Positions 8,483 to 17,300 of a DNA stretch of 64,000 nt are shown piece after piece. Position numbers and translations under genes: made by a program. Where the stretch lies: positions 49,080 to 113,079 of the forward strand of contig CASFPX010000010.1 of the NCBI GenBank assembly GCA_949296915.1, given 5' to 3'. Each line of letters starts with the position of its first letter. Positions within the stretch are counted from its first letter, which is position 1. The stretch is from Onthovicinus sp900555545 (GTDB lineage Bacteria > Bacillota > Clostridia > Oscillospirales > Acutalibacteraceae). The notes beneath the pieces were generated by a model. The model had not been told where the DNA came from, ran no database searches, and saw nothing but the letters and a program-made list of their open reading frames with translations.

Positions 8483-8511
8483 ATTTTAACAAAAGATTGA
8501 TATAATGTCAA
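8483..8511 (-). promoter_or_regulatory. SigmaA-type promoter of the SCP2/transketolase operon
   Basis: On the minus strand TTGACA (8511-8506), a 17-base spacer and TAAAAT (8488-8483). This predicts a leader of about 130 bases before the TTG start at 8345. Confidence 0.7.
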
Positions 8512-8583
8512 TTCCATTTTTACAATTATGACTAACAAGAATCCAGTCCGTTTTGTGTGATATTTGACCAATGGAGCCCTATC

Positions 8584-9423
8584 TTATCCCACCTGCAGGT
8601 TGCCGCTTGTGCGTGCATAATGGAATAGATACTGCTGTGCGATCCCTTCCACGCCACGGGCACACGCCGGGAACCCCTGCGGATAGTAGGCAGCAAGGAC
8701 CCGCTTCATCCAGACATCCACCGGGCATACCTGGATACGTCCCGCCCCGTAGAGCAGCGTACAATCGGCCACCTTAATACCCACGCCCGTAATCTTCATC
8801 AGCTCTGCACGGGCACTCTCAAGCGGCATATCTGACAGTCTGTCCAAGCGCACTTCACCGGAAGATACCCGGCGGGCGGCATCAATGATATACCGGGCAC
8901 GAAATCCCGCCCGCAGCGGTGCCAGATCCTCCGGTGACAACACTGCCAGCCGCTCCGCCCCCGGGAAGGTGAAATCCCCCGGCGCCATCTCTTCCCCAAA
9001 ATATTCGCACAGCCGTGAAATTATGCCCTTGATCCGGGGAATATTGTTGTTTTGGGAGATGATAAAGGAACACAGTGCCTCCCACGGCTCCTGCCGAAGG
9101 ATCCGAATCCCGCGGCTGGCACGGATGGCACGCGCCAAAATCGGATCCTCACACAGGCGCGCCAGCACGGCTGGATAATCCCGTTCTAAATCAAAATACA
9201 GCGACCAGACCCGTTCAAAATCCGTTTGGTTCGTATCATACAGCACCAGGTGCTCCCCTTCGTAGCCGATGGTGAGTGGAAGCCCAAATGCCACGCCGTG
9301 CCACCGTCCATCCTCCAACCGGCTCCATCGGAACGCCTGGCCGCAGTCCAGGGTCAAAGGCAGCGACAGACAGGGAACCCCCCGCACTACCAAATCCGTT
9401 CCACGCGTTTCAACCTCCAGCAT
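8584..9423 (-). CDS. OGG1-family 8-oxoguanine DNA glycosylase/AP lyase
   Basis: 279 residues. The helix-hairpin-helix and catalytic lysine lie in ITGVGIKVADCTLLYG (K217), and the catalytic aspartate in VCPVDVWMK (D236). This is the same spacing as eukaryotic-type OGG1 (GVGTKVADC and PVDVHM). DCGQAFRW near residue 27 and FIISQNNNIPRIKG near 120 are further OGG hallmarks. It excises 8-oxoguanine and nicks the abasic site. Start: the second ATG, at 9423, has GGAGG at 6 bases; the first, at 9429, abuts the ribosome site. It is apparently monocistronic. Confidence 0.93.
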   Translation of the reverse strand: MLEVETRGTDLVVRGVPCLSLPLTLDCGQAFRWSRLEDGRWHGVAFGLPLTIGYEGEHLVLYDTNQTDFERVWSLYFDLERDYPAVLARLCEDPILARAIRASRGIRILRQEPWEALCSFIISQNNNIPRIKGIISRLCEYFGEEMAPGDFTFPGAERLAVLSPEDLAPLRAGFRARYIIDAARRVSSGEVRLDRLSDMPLESARAELMKITGVGIKVADCTLLYGAGRIQVCPVDVWMKRVLAAYYPQGFPACARGVEGIAQQYLFHYARTSGNLQVG

Positions 9424-9755
9424 ACACATCCTCCTTCGGAAGTTTCTGACAATATCATACCATTTTTGATACCAAAACGAAACAGGAATTCTCCCCCTTT
9501 CGATAGACGTAAAGGGAATAAAACAGTTTGTATAACTCTGTTGACAAACATTTGGATTGTAAAGAAAATGTTTTTACAGGAATAATTTGGCGCTATTTAT
9601 TGGTTTCAGGCCATATTCGTCCACAATTTCCACCGGGTTTTCCACAGAATCGGTTGAAACCGTTATACTATTTGTATATTTCGAATCTTTTTCAGTATCC
9701 AGCCCGAATAAACACTGTACTGCAAGCCACAATAAAGAAAAAAGGAGGCGGAGAA
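9424..9755. other. Intergenic region, no gene seen
   Basis: AT-rich spacer between divergent genes. It contains a small palindrome GGTTGAAACC near 9653 and TATACT at 9664, a possible -10 for the downstream small gene. A single DnaA-box-like TTTTCCACA near 9637 is present, but there is no cluster. Confidence 0.4.
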
Positions 9756-10019
9756 ATGATCAAAGGAATTAACAAGCAGGTTGTCGAGATCACCCAGGAG
9801 GAAAACAGCTATTTTGAGCGAATCCTCTTTTTTGTAAAGCCGGAATACTCCACCATTAGCGAGAAGCAGCTCCGGGAGCGCGCACAGCAAATCGGCAGTG
9901 AGGCCGGACCACCTCCCGCTATGAAGATACGCAACCGACGTCTGTTCACCGTTCTGGGGTTGCTCTGTTCCGCCGGCGCAGGGGCCGCCATATCCGCCCT
10001 GATCGCCTCACTGATCTGA
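9756..10019 (+). CDS. Small single-pass membrane protein, unknown function
   Basis: 87 residues: a soluble N-terminal part (MIKGINKQVVEITQEENSYF, FVKPEYSTISEKQLRERAQ) followed by a basic stretch and one C-terminal membrane helix (GLLCSAGAGAAISALIASLI). The start is supported by AGGAGG 8 bases upstream. I recall similar short proteins from Oscillospirales genomes but know no function. The orientation suggests an N-in, tail-anchored-like topology. It stands alone between the glycosylase and the large surface protein. Confidence 0.75.
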   Translation: MIKGINKQVVEITQEENSYFERILFFVKPEYSTISEKQLRERAQQIGSEAGPPPAMKIRNRRLFTVLGLLCSAGAGAAISALIASLI

Positions 10020-10221
10020 GAAAAACGCAAATGGCAGGATGAGCTGATACGAGAATTAAAAAATCGAACAAAAGCTATCGCCATCAGCCGGTACCCCATT
10101 TGCCCTCCCGATCCGCAGACGGGGACTCCCTTGTTCACCATGCGGATATTTTCCCCAAACAGGGCTCCTCCCACGCATGGAGGCCTGGATGACCCACAAT
10201 TGAATACCCCGGTACGTTAAA

Positions 10222-10251
10222 ACTCCCCCGGCGGAAAACCGCCGGGGGAGT
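10222..10251. terminator. Strong bidirectional terminator hairpin
   Basis: A perfect 13-base-pair GC-rich stem with a four-base loop, followed by TTTTAA on the minus strand (end of the FIVAR gene) and TTTC on the plus strand. Confidence 0.85.
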
Positions 10252-10294
10252 TTCTATGGGGTGGGATAAAGGTCTGATCCCAAGAAGGCAATCA

Positions 10295-13200
10295 TTACTT
10301 TGCCTGCCAATCCCACTTGTGGAAGCGAACCTTAACGATGTCTGTGGCAACATTGCCATTGACATCTGTCACCGTGACCTTAACCCACATGGAGCGGGCA
10401 CCGATGCCCTTTCCGTTCGGGGTGATGGTCGCCGTTCCATCGCCATTATCCGTGATTGTGGCTTCCGGATCATCGACAGACCAATTCGCAGCCTCCCACT
10501 TGATGCTCGCAACATCCACACCCTCGAGGCCCTCAAGGTGCAGTGTGACAGGCTGGCTCTTGTAAGTCTTCATCCAGGAGACCTTGTAGTAGATCACGTC
10601 GTCATCACGCCTGTCGCCACCGGCGATAGAGATCCCATCGATCCGGTTGTACGTGGTCAGGCCGGCGATCGCATCGCGGACGGCCTGAGCAGCCGCGTCA
10701 ATCACAGACTGATAGGAGACATCCTGATCGCGCTCAACAAGGCCAGCCTCGGTAACAGCGTTCTGGAGCGCCTCGATGGAAGTGAGCGTGTACTGATCCT
10801 TCAACGCGTCCAGATCGGCCAGCAGGGCCTCCGCCTCAGCGACGGCGGCATCCAGTTCACTGTAATCCGCGTCCTCAAGGCTCAGTTCCATGCCGTTCAG
10901 CCTGGCGGCCATATCCTCGACTGCCTGCTGCTGGGTGATATCCGGGTTGGAATCGCGCAGGGCGATCGCCTCGGCCAGCACGGCCTCGAACGCCTGACGG
11001 GAGGTCTCAGTGTAGTTCATGTAATCCGGAGCGGCCTTCTTCGCCTCAGCGGCGTCGATGGCGGCGTTCAGGGAATCCAGATTCGCGCCGACGTAGGACG
11101 GGTTCTCCGCGATCTCATCGACGGCGTCGATGGCGTTGTCAACCTTATCCTGATCCTTGATGGTCAGATCCTCATCCAGGATCTCATAGAGATCATCGAG
11201 CGCGTCATTCACCTTTTCGATATACTCATCGGTGTACTGGTCGCTGTTATCAATGATCTCCTCCGCCTTGTCGATGGCATCCTGAACGCCGGACTTATCG
11301 GCGGGCTTGAGCTCCAGCTCCATGGCGCCGAGCGCCTCGGCCTTGGCTGCGATCTCGTCGTTGTCCGTGATATCCAGATCCTGCTCGAGGTATGCCTCAG
11401 CATCCGCGATGGCGGCCTTCAGCGCCTCGATGGAAGCGTCGGTGTAGTCGTTGATGTCCTCGGCCTCGAGCTTCGCCTTGGCAGCGTCGATGGCGTCGGC
11501 GAGCGCCTGCTTGTCGGCCGGGTTGTAGCTGCCATCAGCGGCCGCGATTGCATTGTCAATGGCGGTGGCGAACGCGTCAACCGCCTCCTGATCTCGAATG
11601 GTGTATGCACCGCGGTCGATCCCGTTGGCGGCATCCAGCGCGTCCTGAATCATCTGGAGGGCTTCCTGCGTATAGATCGCCTGGTTTTCCTCATCGGCGA
11701 GGAATTTCTCCGCTGCGTCGATTGCAGCGTCTACCTTGGCATAATCTGCACCTTTCAGTACAAGCTCGACAGCTTCGAGCGTCTTGTAGGCCTCATCCAC
11801 CCGCCACTGCATCGTGATGTCGTAGTTGGCGGCAATGACTGCGTTTGCAGCGCTAATGGCGGCCTGGAGAGCTTCCTTGGACTCCGTGGTGTATTCATCG
11901 GAGGCGTTGTTGAGCGCATCCTGCTTCTCTGCGATAAGGGCTTTGAGCGCCACAGTATCAGCCGCATTCTTCTCAAGCTGATAGGAATTGAGCATGGTAA
12001 CCGCATCGTCCACAATCTGCTGATCGCGGATGGAGAGCGTGTGGTCGATGGTTCCGGCAGCCTTGATCATGCTCTCCAGGCGGGCAAGAGATGCAGCCTT
12101 GTAGAGCGGGTCGCCATCCTCTGTGACAGCCGTGCGGGCAATCTCGAGCTCCTGGGTACGCGCCTTGATGGCCGCCTCAAGTTCGCTGTAATCGGCGAGT
12201 ACCACGTCCATCTGGACCATGGCGTCGGCGAGCTTCTTGGCGGCGGCGGCTACGGCCGCCTCGTCGTCAATGGTCAGCTCCTGCTCGAGAAGGGCCTGCG
12301 CCTGGGCGAGAGCGGCTTCCAGCGCAGCGCGGGAATCCGCCGTATAATAGGTCTCATAGTCGGAGACCTGTGTCATCTCAATGGCATCCTCAATAAACTG
12401 CTCCAGCGTCGTAGTGTCAGCAGGCAGCTTGACCATGGTCTTCATCGCAGTGTCCAGGGCGTTGTATGCCTCATCGACAAGATTCTGTTTGTCAATCGTG
12501 TAGTCTGCATCCTGAACATCCATCGCCGCAAGCAGTGCGGCTTCAAGCGCCTTGATGGAATCGACCGTGTACACGTTATCACTGCTCAGATAGATCTCTG
12601 TCGCCGTATCGACAAGGGTGTCCAGTGCCGCATAGTCGGCGGGGAGCATTTTCAGGTCTGAGATTGCATTGAGAATCTCCACTGCCATGGCATCCACCGC
12701 AGACTGCTCCGTGGCGGGCCGGCGGTTGTTTGTCATCTCATCCCGCGCGGCGGCTACCAGTTCGGTCACAGCGGCCAAATCATCCGCATCGAAGTACCGG
12801 CCATTGAGCTTCTCATAGACGGAGATCGCCTGAGCTACGCCAGAGTAGTCGGCGAAGCCTTCCAATCCGCCAATCGCCATCTCGATAGCCAACGCGGCTG
12901 CGTCGATCTCACTTTGATGGCTCTGATCAAGAACCGGATTCTTGAGCAACAGTCCGGCCTCGTAGGCATTGCGAAGCGCCTGCAAACTCTTTGCCGTGTA
13001 CTTATCAGCGGACGTCTCATCGTTGAGTACCTGTTCAGCCTCAGCAATAGCCGCATCAAGCACGCTATAATTTGCATCTGCAAAACGCAAACTATTCACC
13101 GCGACATCAAGAGTTGCCTTCGCGCTGTCAATCTCCGCCTGTGTAGACTGGTATTTTGAGAGCACTTCATTCGCCTTTGTATAAGCATCTAAGAACGCTG

Positions 13201-14218
13201 TATAGCTGTCAGACGAATACGCAAAGGATTGATAGTTTTTCTGTGCAACGTTCTGAACGGCACTACGCAATGCTCCTTTATCGACCGTGTGGACGGTTAC
13301 TATCGTCTTCCCCAATGTATGGGCACCGTCTTTATCGCCGAAGAGCCAGTCTACAGCGTTAAACTTAAACCAGAAGTAGAACTGCATCGTTTCCACAGAG
13401 GGGACATTACCATAGACGAGGTTGTACTCTGCATACCCGTCATACTCACCGGCAAACCGAGTTGTGTCGCCAAAATATTTATCCTTGATTCCAGTCTTTG
13501 AGACACCAGTTGCCGCAACATCGCCAAAACCAAACGTAGCAACATTATCCTGATCTACCCAGATATCGTAGTATTTTTTCCTATCGGCATGATTTGTTCG
13601 GAGCGTATAAGAGAATTCCAGCCCCAGAGCATCCCATGTGGTTCCCTGGCTGCGGTCAATATATAGATCGCTATAGCTGACTACTTCTGCTCCACCCTGA
13701 CCTTCAACAGACGTCTGATTGATAACGCCTTTATCGATGGTCAGTCCCAAATCTATATCATTCCAGTTACCAACACTGGGATGATGCCTTAACTGGGCCA
13801 GTACCGGCGTAGTTGCAGAACGGGTATAGGAGAAGCCATAGGTAACGTAAGTATTCTCACCGTTATCCAAGCTGTAAGACAGAGCATAAATAATCTGTCT
13901 ACCAGAAGATGTTGAACCTGTAATCGGATAGGAATAAGATCCAGGCTCAATCGTCGCCGGAACAGATACGGAAGTTCCGCCTGTCACACTAAGATAGACA
14001 TCCGTCATAGTGTGATCAGTCGGGTTACTAACAGTAAGAGTCGGGTTACCAGAAACACTCGTGCCATCCAACACAATCTCCTCCGGTGCGGTAACCGTGA
14101 TTCCCTCCGCAGGGAAGGTGGGCTCATCCGCCGCGAACGCGACCGGGATCGCGGAAAGCGACATGAGCGCCGCCAGCGCACCGGCAAGGATCCGCTTTAA
14201 GCTTTTAGTCTTTTTCAT
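10295..14218 (-). CDS. Very large secreted surface protein with about 12 FIVAR-type repeats
   Basis: 1307 residues. A Sec signal peptide (KRILAGALAALMSLSAIPVAFA) ends near residue 29. Residues about 30-310 are beta-rich and aromatic, with no family I recognise. About 12 helical repeats of 65-77 residues follow, each beginning near DY/DxxALxxAI and containing YTxxSxxALxxAL and a closing VDxAxxxLxxA; these are FIVAR modules, common in extracellular adhesins and glycan-binding enzymes. The C-terminal 110 residues (GISIAGGDRRDDDVIYYK...) look Ig/Big-like. There is no LPXTG motif or S-layer domain, so the anchor is unclear. GTG/ATG choice is not in doubt: ATG with AAAGGAG 11 bases upstream. Shares FIVAR modules with the next upstream gene. 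Confidence 0.85.
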   Translation of the reverse strand: MKKTKSLKRILAGALAALMSLSAIPVAFAADEPTFPAEGITVTAPEEIVLDGTSVSGNPTLTVSNPTDHTMTDVYLSVTGGTSVSVPATIEPGSYSYPITGSTSSGRQIIYALSYSLDNGENTYVTYGFSYTRSATTPVLAQLRHHPSVGNWNDIDLGLTIDKGVINQTSVEGQGGAEVVSYSDLYIDRSQGTTWDALGLEFSYTLRTNHADRKKYYDIWVDQDNVATFGFGDVAATGVSKTGIKDKYFGDTTRFAGEYDGYAEYNLVYGNVPSVETMQFYFWFKFNAVDWLFGDKDGAHTLGKTIVTVHTVDKGALRSAVQNVAQKNYQSFAYSSDSYTAFLDAYTKANEVLSKYQSTQAEIDSAKATLDVAVNSLRFADANYSVLDAAIAEAEQVLNDETSADKYTAKSLQALRNAYEAGLLLKNPVLDQSHQSEIDAAALAIEMAIGGLEGFADYSGVAQAISVYEKLNGRYFDADDLAAVTELVAAARDEMTNNRRPATEQSAVDAMAVEILNAISDLKMLPADYAALDTLVDTATEIYLSSDNVYTVDSIKALEAALLAAMDVQDADYTIDKQNLVDEAYNALDTAMKTMVKLPADTTTLEQFIEDAIEMTQVSDYETYYTADSRAALEAALAQAQALLEQELTIDDEAAVAAAAKKLADAMVQMDVVLADYSELEAAIKARTQELEIARTAVTEDGDPLYKAASLARLESMIKAAGTIDHTLSIRDQQIVDDAVTMLNSYQLEKNAADTVALKALIAEKQDALNNASDEYTTESKEALQAAISAANAVIAANYDITMQWRVDEAYKTLEAVELVLKGADYAKVDAAIDAAEKFLADEENQAIYTQEALQMIQDALDAANGIDRGAYTIRDQEAVDAFATAIDNAIAAADGSYNPADKQALADAIDAAKAKLEAEDINDYTDASIEALKAAIADAEAYLEQDLDITDNDEIAAKAEALGAMELELKPADKSGVQDAIDKAEEIIDNSDQYTDEYIEKVNDALDDLYEILDEDLTIKDQDKVDNAIDAVDEIAENPSYVGANLDSLNAAIDAAEAKKAAPDYMNYTETSRQAFEAVLAEAIALRDSNPDITQQQAVEDMAARLNGMELSLEDADYSELDAAVAEAEALLADLDALKDQYTLTSIEALQNAVTEAGLVERDQDVSYQSVIDAAAQAVRDAIAGLTTYNRIDGISIAGGDRRDDDVIYYKVSWMKTYKSQPVTLHLEGLEGVDVASIKWEAANWSVDDPEATITDNGDGTATITPNGKGIGARSMWVKVTVTDVNGNVATDIVKVRFHKWDWQAK

Positions 14219-14262
14219 TCTATGAAAGACTCCTTTCTGTTTATAAAAAACAGCTTAGAATT

Positions 14263-14296
14263 GCGGCCCGTTTGCCCGCATGGACGCGCGGGCCGC
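14263..14296 (-). terminator. GC-rich hairpin after the 1531-residue gene
   Basis: GCGGCCCG pairs with CGGGCCGC, with a second nested stem GCCCGC/GCGGGC. No clear T-run follows on the minus strand, so termination is plausible but not certain. Confidence 0.45.
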
Positions 14297-14309
14297 GATA
14301 ATAAATCAT

Positions 14310-17300
14310 TTAAAAGAAGATGGACGGCAGCCTGAACAGCCGGACCACTGTGGTGGCCGCACGGTACAGGAACGAGGTGTTTGCCCACTCAAGCGCGCCA
14401 ATGGCGTCGAGAATGGCATCCTCCGCCGCATCCACATCCTCCTGCGAAGCCCGCGGGTTGAGCAGCAGAGCCTGAGCCTCCTCCACTGCGAAGGTGACAT
14501 CGTCATAATTGACATAGTCATTCGCATTGTAGAGCGCTGCGAGCTTGACCGCCCGCTCGAGAGCCGCCTTGTTGGCCGGAGTGACATTGACCACTTCCAG
14601 CCCCTGGACCGCATCCGTCACAGCCTGAGCGGCTGCGGCCACCTGTGCCTCCCAGTCGGCATCTGCGCGGGTGAGCGTCGCCTTGAGCTCCTTCGCCGCA
14701 CTCTCCGCCGCAAGGACCTTCGCCCAGGATTCCGTCGTGTAGTTCTGGGAATCCGTTGGGATGGCGGCCAGCGCCTGATCGATCAGGGCAAAATCCGGAG
14801 CGGCAAAGGCAAGCTGCGCGATGGCGTTGTTCAACGCCTCAGCCGCCGCGTTGATCACAGCCTGATTGCGGGCGTCGTACTTCTCCGTGGCATCCAGGAT
14901 AGCCTGTGCATTGGCAAGGGCCTGGACAACCACATCGTAGTTGGTGTAGTCCTCCGCATCCAGACGGCGGGCTTTCAGTACGGCCTGGCGCAGGGCGGTA
15001 AAATTGGCGTCCTCCGGGATGAGCTGAGCGACTGCCGCAGTGAGCGCAGCAGCGGCAGCGTCAATCCGCCTCTGATTCCCAGCCGTAACGGCAAGATCCG
15101 CCTCAAGGAGTGCCTGCGCGGCCTCATAGGCCTGCGTGGCGCTCTCAAAGTTTTGATACTGATCCGGAACAAGTTCCTCGTAGGCCTCAACCGCAGCCAA
15201 CAGGGCGGCGGTATTCAGCGCGGCAATCGGGCGCACAACGGCGACCAGCCCGGCGGCCGAAGATGTGAAGGTATAAGCGCCGTTTTCAAGCGCCGCATCC
15301 ATAGCAGTCATTACGCCGGAACCGGACACCGTGTAGACGGCGTTGTCAAGCGCATTCTGCGGAACGGTGATCGTGACAGTCCCATCGGGCGTCACGGCCT
15401 TTCCGCCGGAGAGCAGGACGATGTCATACAGCACGAAGTCATCATACTGTGCCGCGACCGCGTCATAGACCGCGCCGGACTCGACGACCGTCACCTGCAT
15501 GGCCGTATCCAGCGGCAGAACGCCGCTCCCGGCGCGCAGGGTGATACCGGTGTTCGCATCCTCAAAGAGGAAGTCATTCTTGAGCACACTCAGCTGGGCC
15601 TCCGCATCCGTGAGGACGGAGAGGTTTTCTACCAGCCGGCGCTGGTCGGCCGTCAGCTTGTTGTACGCCTCGCGGGCGGCGACGATCTGCGGCTCTTTCT
15701 CGACGGTGACCTCGCCGATCGCCGCGATCAGCGCCTCCACCGCATCGGCTGCGGCCTGGTCGGCTTGTGCCTTGACGAGCGCGTCATACGCGGCGCGGGC
15801 GGCGGTGAGGACGTTATAATTTGTAACAAGCGCCTGCTGCGCCGCAGTCAGCTCGCCATAGGCGGCCTCGGCGGCAAGGATGGCGTCCCCGCTCTCGAGC
15901 GTGACGTCGCCAATCGCTGCGATCAGATCGATGACCACCTGTGCGGCCTGCTGATCCGCTGCGGACTGTGCGACGAGCGCGTCATACGCCTCGCGGGCAT
16001 CGAGCAGGGTCTGGTAATTGGCGACAAGGGCCTGCTGGGACTCCGTCAGGGCCGCATAGGCCTCCTCGGCGGCGGCAATCTTGTCGCCGCTCTCGAGCGT
16101 AACCGTGCCAATGGCATCGATTATCGCGATCACAGGCGCAGCGGCGGCCGCGTCACCTTCTGCGGCAACAAGCTCCGCATAGCGGGCCTCTGCCGCGGTG
16201 AGGACGGCGTAGTTGCTCACGCTGGGCTGCAGCTCGGGTGCGAGGCTGTCATATGCCTCACGGGCGCGCTGAATCCGGCGCGCACAGGCCGTAGAAGTAT
16301 CCACTGTGCCGATCTTGTCGATCTCATTCTCCACAGCGGTGATGAGCCCCTCGTTCTCCTTGGCGGTCTCGAGGGCCTCCTCGGCTGCCACAAGAACGGT
16401 ATAATTAGTCACCAGCTTTTGCTGGCGGACATCCAGACCCTCATATGCCGCCCGGGCGGCGACGATCTGTGCCTCTTTCTCAACGGTGACGTCACCGATG
16501 GCATCAATGGCGTCGATGACGGCGGACACGGCTGGGTCATAGACCTCAAGTGCGTAGATGGCGTCAGCCGCCGCGGTCAGCTTCTCCACTGTCTCCGGGG
16601 AGATGTTCGCCTTGATCTCGGCATAGAACTGGTCGTACTCGGAACGCAGGCCGTAGACCGTATCGCGATCGTCGAGCGTCACCGTCTCCGGAAGGGCGTT
16701 CACGCGGTCTGTAAAGTCTGCTGCGACGGCGGCGTAGAACGTCCCGTCCATAAGGTCGCGCACCTTATCGGCCTGCGTGTAGGCCGGGTCGGTCTCCGTG
16801 GCGGCAGTTAGCTCGCCATTGACGGAAGCCTGCTGCTCCGCCGTGAAGCGGCCGAGCGCGTTGAGCGCGTCGCGGACTTTGGTCCACTCAGCGGCGGTCA
16901 GCGCATCGGCGCTCTGATCTGGGGCAAGCTCATCAAGATAAGCGCCAACTTCCTCCAGCGTGACCGTGCGCGCCACAAGTGTGGCGTTCTGACCCTGGGC
17001 GAAGACGTTCTCGCCAATCAGGTCGCCTACGCCAAAGCCGATGAGCAGATCAACAACCGTGCTCGCCTTATCCTTCAAATTCTGGGTAAAGCGGGCGGGC
17101 GTCTGCGGAGTGCTCGCATCGTTATCTCCGCCCAGAATGAGGGCGTTGACAAGCGGGCGGGCTACCTGGCTGATCGTCTGGCCGTTGGGAAGCCTCGGCA
17201 TATCCGGACCATCCAGAATCGACCAGAGGTCGATCGGAACCGTCGCTATACCGGTGACTACATTGGTAGAACCGGCAAGTAGGCTGCGCAGATGAACCGT

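Noticed and set aside
9600..9670. Possible origin of replication because of a TTTTCCACA DnaA-like box
   Set aside because: Only one near-match, no cluster of boxes and no dnaA, dnaN or other origin genes nearby.
10256..16811. Very long open frames on the plus strand opposite the two giant surface-protein genes
   Set aside because: They are antisense to genes with signal peptides, repeats and good ribosome sites, and their translations are low-complexity (Leu/Arg/Gly/His-rich). They arise from codon bias on the opposite strand. The same applies opposite adhE and the transketolase genes.
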